Shown: piece by piece, positions 1-10,093 of the stretch
Numbering within the stretch: the stretch's first letter is position 1
Layout: each line of letters opens with the position of its first letter
Origin: Rutidosis leptorrhynchoides
Lineage: Eukaryota; Streptophyta; Magnoliopsida; Asterales; Asteraceae
DNA: 64,000 nucleotides
Reading direction: 5' to 3'
Assembly: GCF_046630445.1 (NCBI RefSeq)
Contig: NC_092335.1
Coordinates: 317,116,001 to 317,180,000 of the forward strand
Position numbers and translations under genes: made by a program
The notes under the pieces: model-generated
What the model saw: the letters and a program-made list of their open reading frames with translations, nothing else
What the model was told of the DNA's origin: nothing
Database searches by the model: none

Positions 1-789
1 ATAATGTAGTTTTTGATCACTTGTGTCTATTTCGTAAAACATTTATAAAAGCAGCGCATGTATTCTCAGTCTCAAAAATATATATTGCAAAAGCATTTAA
101 AAAGGGAGCAAATGAAACTCACATATTGTATTTTGTAGTAAAAATACATACGACAATATTGAACAATGCTAGGTTTGGCCTCGGATTCACGAACCTATAT
201 CATTTGTATATATATTAAAATGTATAATCGTATTCGAACAAGTCTATATATTATAACTTGAATTATATATTATACTTATTTAGTTTATGTATATATTTAA
301 AATGTTTAATATCTATATATTTGGTTATATTAATATATCTCTATGTATATATGGTTAGTATTATATGAAAATATTCTTAATTCGTTATATATAAACTATT
401 AATATGATTCATATTAAAATATATGTATTAAGTATATTTTAGGTAAAAAATATTTATTTGTAACGAAAATGATAGTTTTTATAATAATGATTTACTAATA
501 ATAATAACTTTCTTAATATTGATAATACTAATATTAATAACGATATTGTTAAAATATGTTTATGATAATAATAGTAAAACTAATAATTACGAAAATGATA
601 TTTATACCAATATTAGTGAGAGTAATAATAACTTGTATTGTTTTATAATAACAATAATAATAATCCTAAACATATTCATAATAATAATAATAGTACTAAA
701 AATGGTACAATTACTAATATTTACAAAAAATAATAATAAGTTGCATTATTTTTGTCACTAATTATAATGTTTAAAATGATAATTTTATT

Positions 790-883
790 ATGTTCCTAAT
801 AATGATAATAATAATAATAATAATAATAATCCTAATACTTAATAATAATAATAATACTAATAATAATATTAATAATAATAATG

Positions 884-930
<47 letters not shown>
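790..930. repeat. (AAT)n microsatellite
   Basis: Imperfect then near-perfect AAT/AATA repeats. They read as poly-Asn on plus and poly-Leu/Ile on minus, which explains the open frames across them. Confidence 0.9.
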
Positions 931-931
<1 letters not shown>

Positions 932-972
932 TAAAAGGTTTATACCCTTTAAAGGTTTCTTTAAAAAGAATT

Positions 973-1046
973 GGTCCAGACCGGGTTCGAACCCGCGACC
1001 TCTCGCACACTCGACAACACATCGAACCAGTTGAGCTGGCTTGTCC
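973..1046 (-). other. tRNA-like segment (tRNA-derived relic)
   Basis: On the minus strand an A-box-like GCCAGCTCAACTGGT is followed about 30 nt later by a B-box-like GGGTTCGAACCC, the two internal promoter boxes of RNA polymerase III genes. The spacing fits a tRNA, but I could not form a convincing anticodon stem or acceptor stem. It is therefore better read as a tRNA-derived relic within an LTR or SINE than as a functional tRNA gene. Confidence 0.45.
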
Positions 1047-2040
1047 TTCTGATTATATCCGTATCCATATATATATAAAACCCATTCTAATATGTTTCCA
1101 TCTTCTTATTCTTTCTTAACCCAGACGACTAATGATCGAATCAAGTTGATAACGAATTTACTAGGATTATAACTTAAACAGAAACGACTCATCATAATTA
1201 TATTGCAATTACAGAAGCAAAATAACGAGGATTTCGCTGTAACAGTTTAAAAATATCAAAGAACAATTCAACCCAAACTCAACATTTGATTTCAAGATTT
1301 TGAACGTTTTAGTCATAAGTTAAAACATGAAATATATTTCCAATAACTCTTAAAAACTATTCCAATCACCAATTGAACAATTAACATCGAAACAACAGCA
1401 AATTTCCTCAAGAACAAATCAGTTGACTTTTTCAAATTAAGTTTGACTTTCAAAATTGGAATTCGTTAAAAGGATTTGGAGTTTAAGACTTTACAGACAG
1501 TTTAAATAGATGATTACTAACCTCATTACATTAATACATTTCTGAAATTGATGTTGAATTCACGATTTTAATATAATGAACTAAAACAAAAGACGGGACT
1601 GGTTCTAGCTTCTATCTGTTCGAAAAATTTTTGATATAATGATTTTTATTTGATGATTGATAATGAAACACTGAATGATTCTATTTAAGCTTCGACTGAT
1701 TGATGGATTTTTATGATAATAGACTCGACAGGTAGGTCACGGACGAAGGAAAATAATAGAGAAAGAAAGAAGAACAAAATAAAATAATATGGTAGGGATC
1801 TGATAATTATCTCGCGTATCTATCTGATTATCTAATATTTATACTGATTATCTAATTCAATTATTTATATAATGTAATATATTAATATTAATAATAATTA
1901 TATTTACACTAATAATAATAATAATAATGACTATTATTATATCTATAAAATAATTAGTTAATAACTTATAAATATTTCCATAAAAAATATTATAAGTATT
2001 TTCATACCATTTTTATAAATTTAGATATACATATAATAAT

Positions 2041-2101
<61 letters not shown>
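2041..2101. repeat. (TA)n microsatellite
   Basis: About 30 uninterrupted TA units. Further shorter TA arrays of the same kind lie at 2331-2358 and 2631-2673 within the same LTR-like stretch. Confidence 0.95.
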
Positions 2102-2104
<3 letters not shown>

Positions 2105-2626
2105 GAGATATTAAATATTAATACAGATTTTCATATTAATGCAAGTAGTCATAATATAATAATGACTTTAACCTTACTTGTACTTACATATATTATCATT
2201 ACAATTTATTAATCTTGTAATATCTAATAATTACATAATATATATATAACAGCAAATTTTAAATATTTAATATCGATTTATTTTATATATTATAATGTGC
2301 ATAGTCAATAATTTTATATATCATCAAGGGTGTATATATATATATATATATATATATTTTCCACTGTTACATATTTAATTATGTTTTGAATACCCAATAA
2401 ATAAATATATTAATTGTATATATATATTGAAACAATAAATTCAGAGTATAATCTCTAATAATTTGGTAATATTGATAAATTATTTTTGAAATTATATGGG
2501 TTCAACATACTCTATATATACAAAATAACAAGTTTTAGTTATCTTAAGTTGTCTTCGATAATAATTAAATCATATAATAGTTCATTAATATATTTAATTT
2601 ATTATTTATAATTATTTACATATATC

Positions 2627-2677
<51 letters not shown>

Positions 2678-2832
2678 TTCTGTTAATTAAAGGTTCGTGA
2701 ATCTTCGGGAATAGTCGATGGTCAATTGGACAGTTCAAAATTTTGAGACTCAACCTAACAGACTTTGCTTATCGTATCGAAATCATATAGAGATTAAGTT
2801 TAAATTTGGTCGGAAATTCCCGGGTCATCACA

Positions 2833-3784
2833 GAAATGATTAATTATGATAAACCTATGAACACACCAACCTTATGATTGACACTTTAAAGCATGTTTAT
2901 TCTCAGGTATGAAAGAAATCTTTCGCTGTGCATTTGCTCATTATAGAGATATTAGTTGGAGTCGTTCATGACATATTTCAAAAGACGTTGCATTCGAGTC
3001 ATGGAGTTCATCAAGATTATCATTAAGTCAATTATAGTTGGATATATTATGAAATGGTATGCATGCCGTCAACTTTCGATGTAAAGAAAGTTTGTCTTTT
3101 AAAAACGAATGCAATGTTTGTAAAATGTATCATATAGAGGTCAAGTATCTCGCCATGTAACCAAATGTAATGTATTCGTCCAGATGGATTAGGACGGGTC
3201 ATTTCAACTTGATCCCGGAACAAACATACAAACAAGCTGCACGCCACGTCAGCCCATGAATATAGGAAAGTTTGTTCGGACCTGCTCGATTATTCCCATG
3301 AAAAGGACATGTGCCACATCACCCCTGGGGATTGGCAAAGTTTGTTACAACCATGAAAGAGACAGGTGTCACGTCACCATTCCCTCATAACATCTATAAA
3401 TACATAAACAAGATCATTTATTTCACAACACTGGATGCATTAATGTTACTCTGCCCAAATTAATTACAGTAGAATCTCTCCAGTTGTTAATGCAATTCCG
3501 ATCAAGGCTCCGGTCATTATCGGAATTAATCCTCACCTTAAGATATTAACTTATTCAATTCCGATCGAGTAAGGTTAATCTAATCGATTGTTTTACGCCC
3601 TTGAAATCCAGATTTCAAATCGGGGTTCGCACAATTATTGGAGTTAAAACATTCGATCCACTCTTTTCTCCAAATCAAGCACTCAAATCTGAAATCTATT
3701 CATACGAAACGATTTTGGTTTGATTAGGGTTATATTCAAAAAACATACAATTCGCAAGCGCGGGAAAAACGTCGAGCCGATCAA
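2833..3784. other. Non-coding repetitive stretch
   Basis: No gene seen. The part 2833-3200 resembles dispersed Asteraceae LTR sequence. At 3240-3390 a degenerate repeat of about 70 bp recurs, built on a GCCACRTCA box followed by AAAGTTTGTT. A TATA-like CTATAAATAC at about 3392 follows it, so this may be the promoter part of an old LTR. I cannot assign a family. Confidence 0.35.
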
Positions 3785-4449
3785 ATGACGGGAAAATGGA
3801 GCAAGATGTCGAGAGATATCAAAATTTTTATCGGCCACTACTCAAAGCTTAAAAAATATTGGAAAAGTCGCCAAAACGAAGCTGATATCGTCCAAAGTAC
3901 GCTACACGCATTTAAGGAACAAACGAGTCGTAGGTTTCTTTACGAGGGAAAGTGGAGAGTTCTTAGAGAATGTCCTAAATAATTAACATTCGAGGGGGTT
4001 GTGCCGAAGAGAAAGATACCGGTCGAGTTACCCCCGCCACTTGTTAGTGGACCGGGTGAAGGTTCGAACGAAGGTGCGCACGAAAGTGAAGGTGCGGGTG
4101 CGGATCCGCGTCATTTTGAAAAGTTATTTCGCGAGAAACCTCTACGTCGTCCCCCGGATAGCGCAAGTACCAAGAGTCAAAGGAGTTCGGGGTCTTCCGA
4201 TGCGGCCTCGCAATTGTCGTCCAACGAAGCACGTCAAAAATTGGTTGAAACCGCCAACGCTACAAAGCGGACGATGGATAAGATATACGACGCGACCGAG
4301 ACCCGTATAATGTTGGATAATTTGACATTTCTCACCCAACCATGTGCACCGACTTGATGCCCGAACAACGCGATTTGATATTGAAGGCCGAAACAAAAAT
4401 CCAAAGGAAATACCAAAAAACGTTTGAGTTATCCGATGATGAAGACTAG
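3785..4449 (+). pseudogene. Broken NAM-associated/Myb-like ORF (PIF/Harbinger-linked type)
   Basis: Two open pieces lie in the same frame (3785-3982 and 4001-4357), separated by a single TAA. A one-base frameshift near 4340 then leads into a short third piece ending at the TAG of 4447-4449. The first piece has the basic, Trp/Tyr-rich pattern (GKWSKMSRDIKIFIGHYSKL) of the Myb/trihelix-like ORF that plants annotate as NAM-associated or glutathione S-transferase T3-like, which travels with PIF/Harbinger transposons. The second is Ser/Pro-rich with an ESxGxGxDPRHFEKLF segment. The third is charged and ends in DDED. No transposase ORF or terminal inverted repeats were found nearby. Assignment is by pattern memory; the stop and frameshift are directly visible. 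It sits about 400 bp upstream of the deacetylase start, on the same strand. Confidence 0.55.
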
Positions 4450-4586
4450 TTTTTATTGTTTTATGTAGTTGTGTTTTTAATTATGTATTTTAAAAAAAAA
4501 ATTGTAACTGTATCTTTATTGTTTAATAAGTGTGGTGTTCAAAAACAATTATTTATTTGTTAGTATTATTTATATGTTATTGTTAT

Positions 4587-4589
<3 letters not shown>

Positions 4590-4630
<41 letters not shown>

Positions 4631-4650
4631 TAATAATAATAATAATAAAT
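4590..4650. repeat. (AAT)n microsatellite
   Basis: About 20 AAT units with one interruption, about 200 bp upstream of the deacetylase start codon. Confidence 0.9.
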
Positions 4651-4864
4651 AAAAATAAAAAAATTTGAGGAAGCATGTCATGGTTGGCAATAGTAGTGTC
4701 ATGAAAGGAAGTGGTGAGGAAGGTGAAGAGAAAGTTGACGTAACGCTAAAGAAGTGCCGATGACACCCGTCATGATTGGAAGTGGCGTTAAGGTAGTAAA
4801 ATGGGTCTGGAAGGAGTTAGATCATAATAAACTATCCTAACAAATAAATTTCAAGCCCGTCACC

Positions 4865-7800
4865 ATGTTCAATGAAGAACAACAATCAATAACTGTAACC
4901 GACGATGCGATTCAAATACACGTATTTTGGAACGAAGGGATGTTGAATCACGACACCGGAGAAGGCGTATTTGATACCGGAATAAACCCTGGTTTTTTAG
5001 ACGTACTTGAAAAACACCCTGAAAACTGTGATAGAATCAGAAATATTGTATCTATTCTCAAAAGAGGCCCAATTTCATCTTTCATTCGTTGGCATGTTGA
5101 TTCAACACCTGCCCTAATTTCTCAATTGCTCTCTTTTCATACTCAAGGTACTTACTTTACTAAACCCTAAAACAACATATTTTTTAAATTTATTTTTAGA
5201 CAGTTTGTGCTGCAAGCTGAAGTCTTATCTATTATTGTTGTTGATTGATACATGATTTAATATATGTATATTGGTGAGCAGAATTTGAATTTTAGCAGTA
5301 GATCATGTGTAATGAAATTATCTATACGTAGGAATAGCCTGTTTAAGTGTTTGAAAGTGTATGAAATTTACAGTTTGTTTGCATCAATCTTAAGTTTTCA
5401 ACTTCCCGTTATTATATTGAGTTGCCCTATGAAACACACCACCCCGGGTTCAATTCCTGGATATGTCAAATTATTCAAAAAGGGAGTGTGACTAGAGGGT
5501 GCGCATAATGCGCAATTCACCTGGTACCAGGTCTCGCGCTTGGGAGGCTTGATTACCCGAGGTTTTACCTTCTATGGGGGAGCCAATGTGCTCGTTCATA
5601 GGAGGGTTTCCTCGCTTACCCAAAAAAACTTCCCGTTATTATTATCGTAAGTATCCGCTCTTATAGCTTGTGAACTGGTGATGTTGAATCGATTGTGATG
5701 ATGTGGAAACTTATATGGTTTCAATGTCACAAAAAATGGCTAACAAGTATAAAAGTAAGTTTTTAAACTTGAATACATACAAATACAATAGGTTTTCGAG
5801 TTGAGTCTCATACATTTCATACACTTAACCCTAGAAGGAATTGTATAAACTTTCAAACCATATATCATATATCAATTTTTTAACACATGCTCGTTTTACT
5901 TTTGTTGTGATTTGGCTGGGTATTTTGTTTCCTTTTGATATTAAAAAACAAATGTATTGTTCTTTTTTGTAATTAGGCAATGACAAAGAGATACAAAACC
6001 TTACGTTTGAATTTTATTAATCAAATCTAAATAAAAGTTTAATGTCACTGGTGGAACGTTTGTGTAAGACTTTCACTATTTTATCTTTTGTCATTATATA
6101 ATCAGTTCATGATGTGAGTTAATATCAAGTTGAAGACTACAGTGCTTTATAGGAAATATACAAACTTGATGGGTGTTTGAATCAAGTTTAACCTAAGATC
6201 TAAGTTTACTTATGGCATATTTAAAAATGCCATTTGTAGCACCCTCAAAGCCCAAGTCATGGTCTGGGATAATAACTTCATATCTCAACTTATAGTTGTG
6301 GTTTAATATATAGCCTCCACCTATAAGCTTATAGAATTCAAACTTATCTTCTTATACAGTTATACTAAATCGGGTTGGGATGGGTTGTTAACCACAACTA
6401 GACTGCTGGTAATGAACCGAGACTAGCGCCATGTCAACTTCATAACAAATGGGTTAGTTTTTGGTAAATTGATGTCATGTGCCAATGTATGTATGTACAT
6501 AAGTACACATATCAAAGTGTCTATGATCAGTGGCGGCCTGAGGAATTCAAAATAGGATATGCAATATGCATTTATAATGCCTGAAAGATTTATGGTTGAT
6601 AATTCGGGTTTTTTCCGGTTCGGGTTTACATCTTTTAGTACTAGATTGCGGTTTTCCATGTATATTGTTTTTATACTTTCTGTGGGACTGTATTTGAAGA
6701 TATTTAAGATAAGATTTTGACCTCAATTTTACAAATCTATTTAAAGTGAAATGTAAACCGGTTTGCAAATCAACATAAACCAGAAAGACTTACCTTTAAT
6801 ATCACATAGATGTTTGAGGAGTGTGGATGGTTTGGTTAATGAAGTATTGTAAATTCTTATTTAGTTATTATAAATGGAGTTTTGACAAGTTCATATATAG
6901 TGTGTATATATCTGTGTATCAAAGTGTTATTCTAAATATTATAAACAATTTGTACTTGGACTTTTTAAGTCTAGTATCTGATTCATAAATTATGTTTATG
7001 ATCGGTTACAGCAGTTACATATAAAAAGCTTAATTTTACTTTAATCAAACAGAATATATCGATTCCCTACTCGAAGCAGATAGAAATGGACCAACAATAA
7101 TTTGTAGTGGGACATTTTTGAATACCGGATCATTGAAAGCTGCACTTTTAGCTGCCGGCACAACACTTTCAGCCATGAAATATATACTTGACGGGCACGG
7201 GAACATATGTTATGCACTCGTTAGACCACCGGGTCATCATGCTCAACCCACACAAGCCGATGGCTATTGTTTTCTAAACAATGCGGGTCTTGCGGTTCAA
7301 TATGCTTTGGATTCTGGTTGTAAACGGGTCGCAGTTATTGATATTGATGTTCATTATGGAAATGGAACTGCAGAGGGGTTTTATCGTACTGATAAAGTTC
7401 TTACTGTTTCTCTTCATATGAATCATGGTTCGTGGGGCCCGTCTCATCCTCAAAGTGGAGATGTAAATGAGGTTGGTGAAGGAGTGGGATTTGGGTATAA
7501 TTTGAATTTACCGTTACCAAATGGAACAGGGGATACGGGATATAAGTATGCAATGACTGAGGTTGTGGTGCCTGCTGTTAAAAAGTTTGATCCTGATATG
7601 ATGGTTTTCGTTGTTGGCCAAGATTCAAGTGCAGTAAGTCGCTATTTTAGTTGATTATTGGTAGAGATGGCCAAATGGGTGGGTTGGGTGATGTGTCAAA
7701 ATGAGGTCGGGTTAAGGTTTATTTTCTGGTACCAGACTACCAGACAAAATGTGTCGGGTTGGGTCTGGGGTTAAATAGCTGTGGTCTGTTTCTTTTAAAG

Positions 7801-8713
7801 GTTAATTAATTTTGATTAATTCATGTTATCATTACAAAAAAAAAAAAATAATAATAATAAAAAAAAAATACGATAATAACTTGAATTATCGAGTATAATG
7901 ATTCAAGAGGGTATATGCATGAATAATCCCTGATACCCTTTTAGTTATTTTCCTTACTAAACCCATTAGAGATAAAGTTCAACCTAAAATCGGCCCACGT
8001 TTATGGGTTGAAATTGCCACATGTACTACTTTTGTCAAATATGTAGTCTAAGTACTTTCAGTCAAAGATGGAGGGCTACTGTTGACTTCTCAGGTCTAAC
8101 ACCATAACTTCAAAATGTTTAATTATTTGAAAATTCTAAATAATTATGTCAAACTTAAAATCATCTAGTTACATCTAACATTTGCATTATAAGTATAAAT
8201 ATGAATCTGGCAATGGTTCGAAAACAAGATTATGATTTGTCATTTCAAACCCATTGAAGAAAAAAAAATGCCATTTGTATACTTATTCGTTCTTTTTGTG
8301 CAAGAAATTTTGTTGGTTCCAAAAGTCTCTTTAAGTAACTATCTCCTCGTGTAAATTGTCTCTAGACAATGTAGGTTCTCATGAGTTGCATAATGTGTAT
8401 GTAGTTTGATCCAAATGGAAGACAATGTTTAACAATGGATGGTTATAGAGAAATTGGGCTAATAATTCGAAATCTAGCTGACGATCACAGCAATGGACGG
8501 ATCCTAATTGTGCAAGAAGGTGGATATCACATCACGTACTCTGCTTATTGTCTTCATGCAACACTTGAAGGTGTACTCAATCTTCCAAATCCTCTGTTAT
8601 CTGATCCAGTCGCTTACTACCCTGAGGATGACTCATTTTCCGTTAAAGCAATTGAATCAATTAAACAACACCAACTACATGTTGTACCATTCTTAAGAGA
8701 GGCTAACCATTAA
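4865..8713 (+). CDS. HDA8: Class II-type histone deacetylase, HDA8-like (3 exons)
   Basis: Exons are 4865-5147, 7053-7633 and 8405-8713, joined across introns with GT-AG ends (donors GTACTT and GTAAGT) in phases 1 and 0. The product is 390 aa, close to the roughly 377 aa I recall for Arabidopsis HDA8. The start is the first ATG after an in-frame TAA at 4838-4840. The enzyme family removes acetyl groups from lysines using a zinc ion. Visible active-site residues are the His pair of PPGHHAQPTQADGYCFLNN (H156, H157), zinc ligands D193 and H195 in DIDVHYGNGT, the third ligand D285 in VVGQDSSAFDP, and the catalytic-type Tyr329 in QEGGYH. The variant third-ligand motif GQDSSAFDP is, from memory, typical of the HDA8 branch. 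There is no long extension, NES-rich region or ankyrin domain. The gene looks intact despite the transposons around it. The symbol rests on recalled similarity; cellular location is not shown by the sequence. Confidence 0.9.
5148..7052 (+). other. HDA8-like intron 1
   Basis: 1,905-bp intron that splits an HTQ|EYIDS stretch in phase 1. It carries a SINE at 5416-5626. The rest (5643-7052) is AT-rich with no recognisable gene; the short open frames there have no family pattern. Confidence 0.85.
5416..5626 (+). mobile_element. tRNA-derived SINE in HDA8-like intron 1
   Basis: A 211-bp insertion is bounded by a perfect 16-bp direct repeat, AACTTCCCGTTATTAT, at 5400-5415 and 5627-5642. It has a polymerase III B-box, GGTTCAATTCC (5447-5457), near its left end and a short A-run just before the right repeat. 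Those are the marks of a LINE-mobilised tRNA-derived SINE inserted in the sense orientation. The A-box is not clear, so the 5' end may be slightly truncated. The perfect target duplication suggests a fairly young insertion. I do not recognise the SINE family. Confidence 0.8.
7634..8404 (+). other. HDA8-like intron 2
   Basis: 771-bp intron with a strong GTAAGT donor and a TGTAG acceptor, falling between codons in GQDSSA|FDPNG. It contains A-rich tracts near 7840-7870 and nothing else recognisable. Confidence 0.85.
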
Positions 8714-9170
8714 TTTTGTGTTGATGTTAAGTTTATTTGGTATATTTTGTTTAGTAGTAGTACCAGATTTAACATATAGCTACAAACTACTTGATGAAAT
8801 TATATGATCTAGCTTCTGTTTTGTCACTTTTCACCCTTTTAAGTTCCCGTTTGTTATGAAGTTGAAATGGCACTTGTCTCGGTTAACAACGTTCTAGTAG
8901 AGGTTAACGACCCAACCTAACCCAACCCACCCCGATCAATTTAGTGTAACTCTATTACAAAGTCGCAAATCCCGCTACTCGAGAAGTACTCGGTCAAGCC
9001 TTTTTAGGGAGTACTGGCAACTCGGGGTTTATTAATGAAATGCAAAAATGGTTGATAAATTAATAAATTATACTATATTTATTTTAAGACGTGTGTGTGT
9101 GTGTGGTGGGGGTGGGGGGTGGGGGGAATGAAATTCTTAAAAAAAAAAAAAAAAAAAACAAGGAAACTAT
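8714..9170. other. 3' flank of the deacetylase gene
   Basis: No gene seen. The 3' untranslated region probably ends somewhere before about 8.9 kb, but I cannot fix a polyadenylation site. A (GT)n/G-rich tract (9090-9128) and a run of about 20 A (9139-9158) immediately precede the transposon array. Confidence 0.5.
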
Positions 9171-10012
9171 CATCAAAATATAAGACGAAAACTTACAAAT
9201 AAGCAAAACATAAAGCCAAATGACATACAAGGAGAACGTCTCAATGAACAAAACGAGATAGCAAACGAAACAAGCTAAAACAAAAGACACCAACTAAAAC
9301 TACAGTACCGGTCACCAAAACTTCACCAAAACCGCACCAAAGGCTCGACAAATCAATGAAGACCAAACTAAGAACCTAAAGGATCGACCCCTCCATACAA
9401 ATTATCCATACTCTTATGAAACTTCTCGACTTCAGCACTTACACTCTAGCTCTTGGAAATAGGCTTCATAAGTTTGCCATTCACATTGGCGGACTACTTT
9501 CCCCTGCACAATTCGAGAAAGAAAAATTCATATAGAAATCTAAATCTTCCTCAGCAGCCGAATTGAGGTTATGATTTAAATAAACTCTAAGTCATAAGCT
9601 TCGTTTATCATCATAAAAAGTAGCAGAGCTTATGGAAATCATAAGCTCTTAAAAAATAAGCTATTTATAGTCCAGCTAGTTTACCAAATACTTACAAAAA
9701 AGAGTCGACTTCAACCAGCTTCAAAATAAGCTCCAGCTCTAGCCCGTAAGCTCCAGCTACAAGGTTCATCAAAACACACTCTATAAGTGCGCGAATTATT
9801 ATGATTTGTTTTGCTTAGCTCTATGTAATTTTTGTGATAAACCCAAGAGCTGTTCTATATATGGGCGGAAAGTTTCTCTGTTCTCGAAAAACCATAGTTA
9901 AGGAACTGTAACTACGATTAAAGTGAATCTTATAGCGTTGAATATCTTCGTGAGTGTAGTTAACTAAAATTTATTCAAGGTACAACTCTTGTCCAATTAT
10001 TGACGTGATACA
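9171..10012 (+). repeat. Copia-family LTR, 3' part only (array copy 1)
   Basis: This matches 11905-12749 almost base for base and ends, like that copy, in GACGTGATACA. A degenerate primer-site-like GGGTGTCAAAGTAGAG follows at once. It lacks the first half of the LTR, so it is the truncated left member of a tandem array. The half seen here contains AAGCTTAT-type inverted motifs that may themselves come from an old MITE, because the related LTR at 44144-45300 lacks this segment. Confidence 0.65.
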
Positions 10013-10093
10013 GGGTGTCAAAGTAGAGAATTTGGATCTGGGTCATACTTGTGTTCGAAACTTATTGGTTGTGGGATAACGTAACTTAAGTTT
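10013..10093 (+). other. 81-bp internal segment between array LTRs (first)
   Basis: Starts with a weak version of the copia primer-binding site (consensus TGGTATCAGAGC) and contains no polypurine tract or coding sequence before the next LTR begins with TGTAGGATTAATG. The second segment at 12750-12830 is the same length and nearly identical. Confidence 0.6.

Larger units (their letters stand above)
1..2832 (-). mobile_element. Partial gypsy-type LTR (left end outside window)
   Basis: No gene is visible here. Read on the minus strand, the segment opens at 2832 with TGTGATGACCC, which I recognise as the start of a very common Asteraceae gypsy LTR. The sequence then runs AT-rich to the left edge. 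It holds several microsatellites, a tRNA-like segment near 1 kb and many short A/T runs. No left boundary, primer site or target duplication is visible, so it could be a solo LTR or one end of an element lying outside the window. The family assignment is from memory of the repeat and is uncertain. Open frames within it are low-complexity Asn/Ile or Leu strings from the AAT arrays. Confidence 0.45.

Noticed and set aside
973-1046. Functional tRNA gene
   Set aside because: A-box and B-box are visible but the anticodon and acceptor stems do not pair convincingly.
771-1119. Open frames of 83-109 aa across the AAT array
   Set aside because: Poly-Asn or poly-Leu/Ile strings generated by the microsatellite; no family pattern.
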